A stretch of DNA of 64,000 bases from Linnemannia hyalina (taxonomy: Eukaryota; Mortierellomycota; Mortierellomycetes; Mortierellales; Mortierellaceae): positions 124,001-188,000 of the forward strand of contig JAHRHY010000012.1 of NCBI GenBank assembly GCA_019671135.1, written 5' to 3'. Of this stretch, positions 40,427 to 52,724 are shown in pieces. A model generated the notes under the pieces. The model saw nothing but the letters and a program-made list of their open reading frames with translations, had not been told where the DNA came from and ran no database searches. The stretch's first letter is position 1. Each line of letters opens with the position of its first letter. A program made the position numbers and the translations under genes.

Positions 40427-42959
40427 TTAAGCCATGGATCCGATCTCGATATCTCTGTCCATGATCCCCTTGAACGGTGGGCACTGGTCATACTTCTTCT
40501 TGGCCACACCGCTGTCCCCCGCATCATCATCGCCTTCCTCCTCTTCCTCCTCCTCCTCCTCCTCCTCACCCGCCTCGCAATCGTTTCCATCCATGCCGTC
40601 ACCGCCGCTGTTGACGTTCTTGGCTTTGCGCACAGGCTTTTGCTGGACTTTGCCGTCCTGACTATAATACAAATTGTTGTTGGTACAAAAACTGATCCTC
40701 CTGTTCGTGTTGCCGGTAGTGTTGCTGTTCTCTGACTCCTTGCGGTCGATGGAGATTAACGGCGATGGAGTATCTGGGAAAGCGATATCTAAGATGGCCT
40801 CCACGACAGCATCCTGATCCAGGGCGTCCTTGGCGTCCTTGGCGTCTGCCGATCCATCATCATTTCCCTCTTCCTCGTCCTCCACATAGTCGTCATCATC
40901 GTTGTCATCGTCCTCAGAATCGGACTCGAACTCTGAACAGGAGGAATCCGAATCACTGCCCTCGTCGGTGTCATCATCTTCATCACCCTCGCTCTCAGAG
41001 TCCTCGTCTTCGTCCTCGTCTTCGAGCCATGCTGCAAATCGCGAGTTCTATATGCCACGATCAACAAAGGCAAATATGGTTAGATCTTCAATCCATATGA
41101 AAAAAAACAAGTTCGATCGAGTCATACAAGATAAGAGATGTGACTAAGAGGTGACTCACCAGACTGCGAAGGTTATTCTCACCATGTCCAAACACGCCCT
41201 GGGGTTCCTCGAGAGCACGCCACCATTCAAGGACGGCTTCGCCGTCGAGGACATCGTACTTGTAAAGCGCCACCAAAATCCCATTGTGATTTCTAAGCCA
41301 CCTACCCTCTGGCTCCGCTTGGGCATGCTGGCCCAACATCTCGAGCAGCATCTTTTGCTCGCCAATCGACACCACAAACTGGAGCAACAAAGGCCCGAAG
41401 AACGATTCAATCCGCTTTTCGATCGCCACCTTGGGGATCGCCTGCTCTCCAGTCTCCTTGTTGATCACAACGGCGTCGGTCCCAAACCCTCCCGAGGCAG
41501 GTCCCCCAGTCGCCATGCGCTCAGACTCCCACCATCGCAACATCCCCTGGATAATGGCCTCGACAGTCTTTTCGAGGGGGACATCGTACTTGAGAACAAG
41601 CTCCTCGATTTGCAGCTGCGCCTGCGCAACTGTGAGACCGGAGTGGATTGCATGGAGGAGAGACTTTTGAGCCATCGAATCAAACGTCTCGTTGGCATCT
41701 GCCGGTAGATCCTCCATGTCATCCTCGGGCGAGTGAGACTTTTGGCGCTGAAGAATAATCTCCATCATCGTACGGGGCGCGTCCGAGTCGTGATTGTCAT
41801 CCTTGTCTGCCGCGTGATCCTCCAGATCGCTGTCGACTTCATTCTCCTCATCCAGTTCTTCATCATCATCGTCTTCCTCTTCTTCCTCTTCAATGGTTTC
41901 CTCGGTCAGAGTTCGCAAGGACATGGAGGAAGCACCGCTGCCTCTGCGGCTGACGGACGGTTGCTTGAACAGGAAGGTGCTCTTGACGGCACAAGGCTCG
42001 TCATCGCTTTCATCTTCCTCCTCCATCTCCTCATCATCGTCGTCGGCTTCGTCGTCACTGCAGCTCATCAGTGTAGAATCCTTGTTGGCGAGTCGAGAGG
42101 TGGAGGCGCGTCTGGTCGAGGGCAAGTATGAGTGCGACAACATAAACTCTTCCGAGTCATCCTGTCCATCAATCAGGCTCGAGCTGTGTGGCACGAGGAC
42201 TCCTCCAAAGGTAGAGAGGCCCCTCGAGAGCGAGAAGGCGCTGTTGTCATACCCGATTCGATATCCATTGGCTGATCTGGGGCTGAGGCCAGAGAGGGAA
42301 GACATGGAAGCCGAGGGCGAGAAGGATGTGGATCTGGTTCTGGCAGAGGCGAGTTGGTCCTTGAGCTCTTTCATCTCGGCCGCCATCTGTTCCAGATCGG
42401 CCTTCAGACTCAAGACCTTATCCTCCTCGGATTCGAGTCGTTGGTTCAGATCTTTCCTGATGTTGAGGTAGATCTGGTCCATTGTCGAACGCTTTTGGCG
42501 CTCAAGCGCTAAATCCGATTTGACCTGGATGACAGTCGCCTTGAGGGCCGCATTCTTGACCTGCAGCCGATCGCACTTTCGCCTCAAGTGCGATTTTCGC
42601 TCCAGAGGCGATTCGGCATCTCTGGTGGAAGAGGCTATTGCTGACGTTGCTGCTGCTGCTGCCACAGCGGCTGTGGTGGCTACGACGGCGGCAGTATTGG
42701 CTGCGGTGGCTGCGGTGGCTGCGGAGGGTGAACAAGAAGATGAGAGCAGAGGGAAATGCTGGTTGAAGTGGTGGCTAAGGGAATGGCGATAGTTGATGGT
42801 CTTGTGGTGGGATTGTTGTTGTTTTTGTTGAAAGCAATGACGAGGATGGATAGCCTGCATTAACTGACAGGTAGCAGGATCAAGGTCGAGAGTGTCGGCC
42901 TCAGTCATGGATGCGTCAGAGTCGATGTTTGAGTCTGAGTGGTGGTGCTGGAGGTCCAT
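40427..42959 (-). CDS. coiled-coil protein with C-terminal W2 (eIF2B-epsilon/eIF5-like) domain
   Basis: Exons on the minus strand: 42959 (first in-frame ATG, MDLQHHHSD) to 41160, and 41047 to 40427, joined across a GTGAGT intron in phase 0; 806 residues from this start. The open frame extends up to 43049 without an ATG, so an upstream exon is possible. N-terminal low-complexity Ala/Ser sequence leads into a coiled coil (KCDRLQVKNAALKATVIQVK to LKADLEQMAAEMKELKDQL). Long acidic runs follow, then the W2/MIF4G-like helical domain with IEELVLKYDVPLEKTVEAII, LLQFVVSIGEQKMLLEML, ILVALYKYDVLDGEAVLEWW and, after the splice, NSRFAAWLEDEDEDED. W2 domains contact eIF2 in translation initiation. The nucleotidyltransferase half of eIF2B-epsilon is absent. 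The C-terminus is highly acidic. Confidence 0.8.
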
Positions 42960-43177
42960 CTCGTCGCTATCAAAGGTGGAATGGCCATGGCTATCGACAC
43001 TTGATGCCAAGGGCGACCTGTCCCTTGGCTTTGCCAGGGATCTTTTCAACGCAGGGAAGGAAGGAAGAATAAAATAAGTGTGAGTAAGCAGTAAGATCGG
43101 TCGGACATAGAGATAAAACTAAAAAACTAAAAAAAAAAATGATATGAACATGATGACATTGCTCTTTCACTGTGCGC

Positions 43178-44452
43178 TCATTTCCCATTGGCCAATATCG
43201 TCAATTGCACATACCCATGAGCACTCTGCCCTTTCTCGGCCGCTGGTGTAGCAACTGGTGTTGTTGTTGAAGCTGTTCCGGTCATAGTTGGTAATATCGA
43301 CAGAGTCAACGACGATGACGTTGTAGCCGTAGCTGCTGCAATGGTACGGTCGCTCGGAAATGACTTTATATCGCCCCATGCGGTGTGCGATCCGCTCTGA
43401 ACAGATGTTTGACGGATCGAGGTTGATTCAGGAGAACAAAGGGTAGACGAGGATGGCGATGATGGCATTCTCGAAGAAGTTCCTCCTCTTACTCCTACTC
43501 CTACTCCTGCTCCTACTCCTGATACAGAGGCAGCTGCAGCTGCAGCAAACGAAATCACAGCTGGATCTGCCAATTGTGTGGCCACAAGGCGACGCTGCTG
43601 TTGTGGTTGTTGGCTGTTGCTAATGCTGGTATTGTGGTTGTATTGTTGCTGTTGTGCCGATAGAAGCAAAGTTGTGGAGGAGGAATGTGTTGGAGTCGGT
43701 GTTGATTGCGATGGAAAAAAGGTTTTGGAATGGATTTGCAAGTTGGTCGGATTCAGAACCTGGGCGGAGCGAGCATTCCCAGTGTCCCTGCCACGGATCC
43801 CATTGCTATTCGCACTACTCCTCTTGTTGTGGTAAAAGGAGTGGTTGCTGTGTTGATCAATCGGGAAGGAAGCCCGCTTGTGTGCATAGGTTGTGCTGTA
43901 GGGGTGGTGGTTTTCCTGGTCGTTCTCAAAGGACGCGTCAAACGAGTTTTGGTGGTGGTGGTGATGGTGATGTTGATGTTGATGGAACTGATGCCAGTGA
44001 GACGTGCCGTAGTTGGACTCTTGTCTCCGCCGCTGCTGCTGCTGCTGCTGGTATGAAAGGGAAGGAGGGCTGGTGGAGGAAGAGTTGCTGTTGGCTCGGT
44101 AGTGTGCAGCGGAGCTGGGGTTATTGTTTGAAAGGGAAGGAGAAGAGGAGGACGTCGAGACCGGCGAGGACGACTGGGATGTCGATTGGAAGGATGGAGG
44201 GCTGAAGAGAGCGGTGATCTCTTGCAGCTGTTGATTTGAGGACGAAGAGTGAGTGAGGATGAGGATCGGGGATTTAGCACCACCCTTCATCTTTTTCCGC
44301 CTGGAAGGGGAACAAGGGGCTGAAGAAGATATAGAGGAAACAGGGGAATGGTGTGGCGAAGAAGGAAAAGAGTCTTTGGCGCAGAGGACTACCTGGAAGG
44401 AGGACTGGCCGGAGAACTTTGAGTTGTTGTTGATGCTGTAGAGCGAGCACAT
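43178..44452 (-). CDS. low-complexity Ser/Gln/His-rich hypothetical protein
   Basis: ATG 44452 (MCSLYSINNNSKFSGQSSF) opens 424 codons without introns. The sequence is dominated by Ser, Pro, Thr, Gln and His, including Q7 and His-rich runs (about residues 135-170) and an Ala/Gly/Val patch near residues 305-325. Ser-Pro dipeptides and basic stretches (SPSRRKKMKGG) near residue 50 could be phosphorylation and nuclear-localisation sites. No domain is recognised. It lies directly upstream of the W2-domain gene on the same strand. It could be a regulatory protein or part of a longer spliced gene. Confidence 0.5.
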   Translation of the reverse strand: MCSLYSINNNSKFSGQSSFQVVLCAKDSFPSSPHHSPVSSISSSAPCSPSRRKKMKGGAKSPILILTHSSSSNQQLQEITALFSPPSFQSTSQSSSPVSTSSSSPSLSNNNPSSAAHYRANSNSSSTSPPSLSYQQQQQQRRRQESNYGTSHWHQFHQHQHHHHHHHQNSFDASFENDQENHHPYSTTYAHKRASFPIDQHSNHSFYHNKRSSANSNGIRGRDTGNARSAQVLNPTNLQIHSKTFFPSQSTPTPTHSSSTTLLLSAQQQQYNHNTSISNSQQPQQQRRLVATQLADPAVISFAAAAAASVSGVGAGVGVGVRGGTSSRMPSSPSSSTLCSPESTSIRQTSVQSGSHTAWGDIKSFPSDRTIAAATATTSSSLTLSILPTMTGTASTTTPVATPAAEKGQSAHGYVQLTILANGK

Positions 44453-46173
44453 TCACGGTTTTTCTGTTGTTGTTGAATGGTGGTGATTGTTAGTTGTGAG
44501 TATGTGAGTGTAGGTGAGTGTAGGTGAGTGAAGGGAGTGGAGTGAATGGAGTGAGTGGAGAGTTGATTGGTGAAGGAAGAGAAGAGGGAAGGTGTCGGAA
44601 GGAAGCTTAAAGAGTGAAGGGAGGAGGAGAGATGAGGAATAGAAAGAGTGAGAGGGAAGGAGTATGAATAAGCGAGAGAGTAAATTATTTGATAGAAGGA
44701 ATGATGGTGATATGGATGATGTTGGGAGGACTGGGTTGTTGAATCAGTTCCGATAGAAGAAGATATGATATCTTATATGTAGTTCGCTGTTGAAAGAGAA
44801 GGATAGAAAGAAGGAAAGAAGGAAGGAAGGAAGAGAAGGAAGAGAAGGAAGAGAGAGAGAAGACAGCGCAAGAAAAGAGACGGCAAAAAAAAAGACAAGA
44901 GACGCGTCTCACACCCAATCTGAAAACCAATTGGCACTCCAACCCAGGCACCACCTGCTTCTTTAAACAAAGAGTGGTGGCAAAACGACACACGCAAACC
45001 ACAAATATCCATGAAGAATTATTTGATGACAACACAACAACGTACCAAAGAAGAGAAAAACGCGACACCCTTGTTGTTCCTTTAATAACAATAACAAACA
45101 ACAAAAACAGACAAAGAACAACAGTAAAGACAGGGTGAGATGGCTTTCATAGAAAGAAAAAGAAGAAACCATGCAGTAAATACGATCAATTCCTCTTCCG
45201 CTTTCAATGACTCACTCACCTCTTCTTCACTTCCCTTTTTACTTTCTTTTTCTGTCCCTGGCCACTGCTCTCCACTCGTTCCTTTGTTGTTGTTATGAAC
45301 TTGGACGATCCGATATGCTTTGTATTCCCCGACAGAAACGACCCCACCCTATAGCCATCCCCACATGCTAGTCCTCCTCTCACTTTGTTACGTTGCTCTC
45401 ATACCTCTTCCCTTCCTCCTTCTGTACTGTACGTCCTCTCTGCTTTTTCTTCTACTTGCCTTCCGCATGCCTACGTAAACACACACATGAAGGAAGTTGC
45501 GATAATCTCACGCCCATTAGCAAATCATCGGCAATGCTGACGTCGCCTTCTCGTTTTCTATCTTCGATACTCACCCCCGCTTTTCAATTGCTCCTTTTCT
45601 TCCTTCAATTGGTCAGCTCTTTCATCTTTTCATTTTCAATTCAGCTTTCTGCTGCATACCCACCCCTTGACAAACAAGCGAACCCTTGGATGAGGTGAAC
45701 GAACCGAAGTAACCAAAAAGAAAAAGAAAAAGAAAAAAAAAGTTCGGCCAGTTCAGCGGCAGTGATGGCCTTCTTTCTTCATTACGTTCCGGTTGGGTAC
45801 AGTAGACCTCCAAATCCCGACCAATGCCAGCCAGTCCAGGACGGAATGAGAAAAAAAGGAAAAATGGTTCTGGGTTCGAAAGATAAGGGAGCGACAGAGA
45901 GCTCAGACCACTCACATTACAAAAAAAAATCGCGGACTTGTAGATAAAGATACAAACCCGTGGGAAAGCGCTTTTTTGGGTGTCTCCTGAGAACCTCGAG
46001 GGACAATGCGGGCAAATGATATGCATTGTGCATAAACAGCCATTTCATGAGAGCGGTTGGTTCATCTTGGTTGTTACCCATGCAGATGTTTATTCATTGT
46101 TGATTTTATTGACGGTAATGAGATGGAAATCAAGGAATAAAAGAAAAAAAAATACTCTAGAGAGACAAACGAC
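44453..46173. other. gene-free interval with purine repeats
   Basis: Imperfect TAGGTGAGTG units (about 44510-44535) and a GGAA-rich run (about 44808-44865) are present. Reading frames here are short and of biased composition. No gene is recognised. Confidence 0.4.
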
Positions 46174-46561
46174 TTATTTGAACAAGGAGGATGAAGAGAA
46201 AAAGTCGGCGACACGCATGGATGGTCCTTGAGCAGAAACACTCGTCAGCGACACGAGTCCCGCAGGACCGGTCGGCTTGCGAAGAAACCATCCGCGCTGT
46301 AGCTGATGTTGCTGCTGTATGAATTGTTGGAACTGTTGTTGCTGCTGCTGTTGGGCATGTTTATGAACCGCATGTTGCTGTTGCTGGTGCTGGGTATGTT
46401 GTTGGAACGCCTGTTGGAACGCCTGTTGGAACGGATTCTGTTCATGGGTGTGCTGACGTTGTTGTTGTAGTTGTTGTTGTTGTAGTTGTTGTTGTTGTTC
46501 TTCTTCTTGTTGTTGCTGTTGTTGCTGTTGTTGCTGCTGTTGTTGCTGTTGTTGTTGCTGC

Positions 46562-46592
<31 letters not shown>

Positions 46593-48813
46593 GCTGTTGT
46601 TGTTGTTGGACTTGAATATGCTCTTGCTTCTGGACACGAATTGAGGAGGGGGCGCCCATGTTCATCATTTCGACACCGACAGTCGAGACCTGTGGCTCCT
46701 TCATGGCAAAAAAGGACGACTCGGTAGGTCTGAAGGTGGCGGCGGTAGCACTACAGATGCTGGTTGCGCTGGGTTGGTGTTGATGTTGCTGTTGCTGATA
46801 GTGCTGACGATGATGATGTTGTTGGTGGTGGTGGTGCTGGGCGTTCTGTTGGAAAGACGGGTTGTAATCCAGGAACATTTGCGTCAAAATCGAGTTTGGA
46901 TCGCTGTAGTTGTGGTCAAATGGGTGCGACGACTTATTGGTGGCGTATAAATTATTGTCGTTGTTGTGAGTTGCCATCTCGTGAGGCAGGGGTGGGAGCT
47001 CCTTCTCCATCAGGATCTTGGGGTCGATCATCATCAACTTGGACGGTGACATCAGAGAAGCAGCAGCGGTCATCTTTGACTTTTGGACAACCGAGTGTGA
47101 AGACAGCAAGGTTGTTGATGCGGGAGACAGGTTGACCTGATCAAAGTAGCTGGGGGCTTCGTGGTACTGGTGGTTCGTCCAGTGGTCGATCGGATCCACC
47201 AAAGTGACTTCACTCGCGTTCTTGTCACCAGCAAGGCCGTAGATCGACGACGTCATGGCTGAAGTAGTGGTATATGGTGGGGCATCATATGGGAAAACCG
47301 GCAGTGGACGGGAAGGGCCAGCGAGAGGATGAGGCTGGTAGGCTGACTCCTGATGCTGATACTGCTGCGCAAACAAAGGGAGCCCAGTCGTCTCTGTGGA
47401 AGCGAGGCTTGGGAACGAATCCGTCGGAAAGTTCATGGGAGAGTAACCGATATGGTTGTCGATACTGTCCCTCGGTTTCTTGTTCCGGGAGGGCGAGGAG
47501 ATCTCTGAACCAAGATTGGAGTTGCGTCGCTTGCCGACCTGAGACCGGAGACCGGACCGGGTGGCCGGCTGCTGGCGCTGACGGGCCGACCGTCGTCTGA
47601 TGCGCGAAGATCCATCGACATAGCCTTTATCACCACCACTGTTGTTGTCATTCACATCCACATCCTCGAATTCGCGAGCGGCAGTGCTAGTGACCATGTT
47701 GCTCGAATGCTGAGACTGGGTGAGGTGGCTGAGAGCAGTAACGGCCATCGACCGCATCTTGTTCAAGGGCGCATACTTGTATCCGGGATTGTTTCTCGCG
47801 TGCTCATCCTTGCCAAATTTGGCCATGTCGCGGTACCAAGTCTTGACGAGCTCAGACTCTGCACGCCACCTCTCAGCTGCAATCTTGGAGATGATCTTGT
47901 TGTTGATGTTTCCGAGCTCGGCCATGATCATAGGCAAGACTTTGGATCGGTACAGCATGAAACAGTTTTTGGGACGGGGTACTCGGAGCTCTTGCTTCAG
48001 GACCTTGCGGCGCTTCTGGTGCAGCGCAGAGGCGGTTGGTGGAAAGTAGATGGCAGACGTGGCAGAGAACGATGCCGTGGCAGCAATTGTAGTGGGGGCT
48101 GCTGCAGGAGTAGAAAACGGCGCTGACGAGGTTTGGATCGAAGGAGATGAAGCAGCAGACATCAACGACAAATCAGAGAAACGACGCATAACTGTCGAGG
48201 CCACACTTGACTCTCGGTAGTCACGCTGCTGATCATCTTCGTAGTCGTTTTGGTGACCGAGACCTTGGTTGCGCAAGTTCTGGAGTCTGGACGAGGATCT
48301 TGTTGCCGGACGCAGAGCAGACCTTGGCGTGGATCGACGAGTCCGAGGCCGGAACGCTGTTGTGCTGGCCACATCGCTATCGTCATACATCTCCAAAGCA
48401 TGGAGGCCTTGGCGAGTAGGCTGGGAGGCGTCCATTGGGGTATTTTGATTACCGAAACCGGCGTCTTGCTGCTCCTCAGAGTACAGTGGAGGATTCGAAA
48501 GCAGCGTCGCGAACGAGGAGGTCTCGAACACCTCTCTTGGTAGGTACTGACTCGAAAAGCAAGGGCTAGACTCGCCGTCATCGTCTTGCAACCCAAGAGA
48601 ATGGCCCTCGACTTGGCCGACAAAGGGTGCGCGGAGACAGCGATCCTCGATGCAGCGTTCCAAGATGTCGTCCTTTATGACGGGCTCATTCTCGATCTTG
48701 ATGGGCGTGTCGGCGTTGTGCCAGTTAAAAGTTGGTGTCTGGGAGTAGATTTGAGGCGGCGGGGCCATGGACGGGCAGTAGGAAGTGGGGGTTGATGGGT
48801 CGTATAAATCCAT
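46174..48813 (-). CDS. HMG-box transcription factor with polyglutamine tract
   Basis: Single-exon, 879 residues from ATG 48813 (MDLYDPSTPTSYCPSM); the open frame continues upstream without ATG. The DNA-binding HMG box is at about residues 275-350: VPRPKNCFMLYRSKVLPMI, NNKIISKIAAERWRAE, VKTWYRDMAKFGKDEHARNN, PGYKYAP. This is the fungal MATA/Ste11-like class, which binds bent, TTGT-containing sites. Short basic motifs follow (RIRRRSARQRQ, VGKRRNSN). The C-terminal third is Gln/His-rich with a long polyglutamine run (about residues 735-785, encoded at 46455-46610 by mixed CAA/CAG). The gene is divergent from another Gln-rich factor at 52725. Flanking genes are not those of a Mucoromycota sex locus, so a mating-type role is not implied. 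Confidence 0.9.
46455..46610. repeat. polyglutamine-coding CAA/CAG repeat
   Basis: On the minus strand this is a nearly continuous Gln run with Leu and Glu interruptions near its 3' side. It is coding in the HMG-box gene and likely length-variable. Confidence 0.85.
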
Positions 48814-51800
48814 CGGTTCGTTGGAATGGCAAAGCAGGAAGCTTGGGTGGGAGGGGTATAGCTGCTGGGTATAGTTGGCAAAGTTTGGGCGGTGGTTGTT
48901 GTCTGACTGTACGGGGGCTTGTTTTTGTATTGGGAGGGTGTATGTAGAAAGAGAAGGGACTTGAAGAAAGGGAAGGATGGACAGAAGAGGACGAAGAGAA
49001 GAGAGACAGAGAGAAGAAAGAGCAACTGGCAAAGATCGTGGAGAAAGCGCCTCCTTTTAAGAAGAGAGCCAGTTGGTTATGGGGCTGAGAGATCCCCACT
49101 GCAAAGCAATGAAATCGAAGTGGAGACAAAGAGCGGACGGCACCCTCAATTTGCACGGCCAGAGCCAGAGGCATTGTAATATCTTTTAAGGAAAAAATGT
49201 CCCACAGTCTCGTCAAAGAAACAAGATGGCACCTGGTTCAGCTTCGTTTCCAATTGGTAGAGAATCGCCCACATTTCTTTCTACGCTTCTTTGTCTGTAG
49301 CATGGGAAAGCGAGGGCGAACAATGTATACAAAAAGGGAAGACAATGTTTTCCTGTCATTTGTGTCGAAAGAAAAAAGTCGGGTGGATCGATTGAGAGAA
49401 CAATGGATGGGACAAAGAAGGAATTATGAACAAAAAGTTGAATATTGCGAACCATAAGAAGAAGGGCCTCGTTCATTGATTGTCCTCTGTCTCGTTTTTA
49501 TGGAAGAGTGTATTCTCATCAAAGATGAAAAGAACCCATGGTCATATCACGAGATGCAGGGTTTGAACCATCTGTAACGTGTTCTTGTTTATTGGGCATC
49601 TATCATGTCAATTATTGGTCATGCCGTACTACTGCTACTGCTGTGGATGATAGGGGCACCACATATCATCACACGGGACATGTTCATGTTCTATAGCAGC
49701 TTCCTGTTCTCCACCTGGCGCCTTTATTTCCGCTTATTTGCTCATTACCATGAAGTTTGGCGGCTGAAAGAAAATAAAGAGTGGCTCAAAGTACCACGCC
49801 AAATGAGACCCATCGTGAACTCTTAGACTTACCTACATGACTCATCGAGAACAGAACGTATGCTTCCGCATCTTGGTAGAAAAGTTCATGATCCGAGCCA
49901 GAGGGTAGTTTTAGACTTTAGCGAGAAAATGATAGGTAGACGAACCCCAGCCAATCGATGAAGGAAAAGAAATCAAACCAGAACTTGATCAATCACACTC
50001 TTATTCGCCTACAAAAGCTATTTGTTTTCCTTCGCCACCCAACTAGTGGAAAATTCCAGTATTCGCTAGGCTCACAGAGCTGAGCTCAACTTTCCAAAAA
50101 CAAATAAACTGGGCCTTTCTTTTTCTGATACGCGCCTCTTTTCACTGTTTGTTGCTATTGTTCTTGTTCTTACTGTTGCGGTTGCTGTTGCTGTAGGTTC
50201 TTAATGTTTTTTGTCCGCATGTATAGCATGCAGGCAGCGAAACGGCACATGGGCTTGGTTCAGGCGAAAATTTGAGCCGCAGTTGTAACAATTCTTTTCT
50301 CACAGGGATGGTCCGAGCAAGCAGCCAAAACAAGTCACAACATACAGCTAAAAGGCCATACTGCTTGGCCAATTGTGCATTTTTTTTTGTTGACGTGTTA
50401 CATGTACTTCATATGCTTCGATGCAACACGATAAAAAAACGTAAGGGAGGAGCTCTTCTTGCTGGCTTTGAAAATTGATGAGGGTGAGAGTAGAATGTCC
50501 GCCCCTCCGTCGTTATGCAAACGACAAGGGGATGGCAATCGTGCATGCCAATTTGATGTGCGAGTTGTGTGGGTGTTTGGGTCTAGAGTGGGGAGGAGGC
50601 GAGGGATGCTAATGTATTCTGCTTACACCGCTTTGTCATACTGTACTCGCTTAGTGAAAAAAAAGAATAGCTTGGTGTGTAGGTTCAAGATAGCAGCGGA
50701 AAAACCGAGCCGAATGAATGAAGAAGGAAACGCCGTTTTGGTGATAGGAACAACATAAAGTGTGTCCCTCCACAGTTCCGTTGTTTCCATGCGACCAAAA
50801 AGAGTTCGAATCTGAAATGTTTCTCTTTCAACGTTGAGAGATATGCGACTGAAAGGGTGCAAGGATAAACAGAAGAGAAGGAGTATGAAGATGGAGTGAG
50901 TGAACGAAAGGGTCGACGAGGGGTGGGCTGGGGTAGATTTGCTCGGTATTGCTACAAGATAAAAGGAAAACAACAACCGACAATTCTTTTTTTCAGTAGT
51001 TCATCAAACTGTAATGAAATGCATAGAAAGTGGGCAAAGAGCACAGCGGGTAGGGTATCTCCTTTCTTTTGAGGCAGGGTTGTAAGAGAGAGACAGGGCG
51101 ATGGAAGATTGCAGGGAAAAGGGAGGGAACAGCAACACTCTTTTCATGGATAGCAACAACAATATCAATAACCACAAATAGTGCTTCCGCGGAGGAAGTG
51201 GCAACTATAGAAGGGGATGGTTGTACAGAGAGAGCAGATCAATATCTTCGCTGCAGACATGCGAAGGAGCAAAACAAAATTTGGCATTGAGAAAGAGGCA
51301 GGAAGTTTCTCCCACTTATGAACTCTTGAACTCAAATGAACCATTCCTTGCCAGGATATCGTATCCCATGGAGGATAAAGGAAAGAGCATGAAGCACAAG
51401 GGAATGTTGAAAAAGATGAAGTAAGAAGAAAGAAGACATGCATGGGCGCTTATTCATTTTGTCCCAGCAACGGATTCTCGGCTGTTCACTTTTCCATCTG
51501 CTTCCTTCCCTCCTCCGCCTCGCGAGCCGCGGCTGAAGGAAGACGAGAGACAAAAAGGGGACGCCTGGAACCCACTCTTCCACTCTTCCCGTTTCTTCCC
51601 CTTTCTCAACCCGCTAACACACAGACGCACATGTCCATTCCCCTCTCTCCCTCTTCTTCCTTCCCCTTCCGACTTGTCTCTCCCTTTCTCTCCTATCGAC
51701 ATGCATTGTGGATAGGCGACGAGAATTGGTCTGTGGTCTGTCTTTGTCTGTCATGCAGGTTGTTATTGTCATTGTAGTCCGTCCTCTGTAGGGCACTTGT

Positions 51801-52724
51801 GGATCAGTGTTTCTGTTGTCTGGATTGTCAAGTCTAGTTGGAGAAAAGGGACCTCCTTTTGTTGATGTTTGGATGTATGTCGAGAGATGTGGAGGCGAGA
51901 GGAGGAACAAAGAAAACAAAGCACCGAGACTCGTTTGGACGCGTGCAAAAGCAACAGCAATTGACCGACTGACTGACAAAGAAAACGAAAAAGAGAAAGA
52001 AACCAATTGTTTTGACAACAACGACACAACAACAACAAGAACAACTACAGCTACAACAACAACTACAGCTACAAGAACAACTACAGCTACAACAACAACT
52101 GCAGCTACAACAACAACTACAGCTACAACAACAACAACAATCGGGAATTACGCCTTATGTTGTCCTTTGCTCCTCCGCCTTGTTTTTTTTCTACACTCTC
52201 AATTGCTTTATATGTTCATTCATATCCGATCACACTAATAGCTGTGATGCAGTGCTCCAAGACAACGACGTACGACAATGACGTGGTAAGGGTGATGGCT
52301 AGAAAATGATATCAGTTGAAAGAACAACGAATGCAGGAGAAAATTCTCTTTTTGAGAACAAGGGGAAGATGTGTGTCGTTCCCTTGGACCAAAAAAAAAA
52401 CCAAACAGAAACACGTAAAAACAAACTCTTTTTCTGAACGTCGTGTCTGTTGTTGATTTTTTTTTCTTTCTTTCTCCTTTTTCCTTTTCTCTCCTTTCCT
52501 CTTCATCCCCCTTCGCCTCAACTCACTCACTCACTCACACCTACACCACACCTGCACCATACACATAAACAGATACAGACACACGAGAACACACGAGAAC
52601 ATACGAGAACGCCAAAAGACAAGTGACAGAGTGAGAGATTAGCCCTACTCCTCTCACCACATCATCTCCCACCATCACTTCACCCTCCTCCCTTTCCCCT
52701 CCCGTGACAACATAACCACCAGTC
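48814..52724. other. 3.9 kb gene-free interval between two divergent transcription-factor genes
   Basis: No protein domain, tRNA or rRNA is recognised. The right half carries pyrimidine-rich leader sequence (about 51480-51700 and 52450-52560) and an 18-base tandem repeat (52028-52140). This is the longest non-coding interval in the window and is likely to contain extended regulatory sequence or long leaders for both genes. Confidence 0.5.
52028..52140. repeat. 18-base tandem repeat (ACAACAACAACTACAGCT), about six units
   Basis: The unit recurs with single changes (ACAAGAACAAC, CTGCAGCT). In one plus-strand frame it would encode Gln-Leu-Gln-Leu-Gln-Gln repeats, similar in composition to the Gln-Leu stretches of the neighbouring HMG protein. 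No intact gene surrounds it. Confidence 0.85.

Noticed and set aside
46174..48813. HMG-box gene as the mating-type (sex) locus
   Set aside because: The usual flanking triose-phosphate transporter and RNA helicase genes are absent here; HMG factors have many other roles.
49605..49826. 73-codon hydrophobic plus-strand frame
   Set aside because: Short, no conserved pattern recognised, and in a long non-coding interval.
50795..50815. GTTCGAATC resembling a tRNA B box
   Set aside because: No A box, acceptor stem or anticodon arm can be folded around it.
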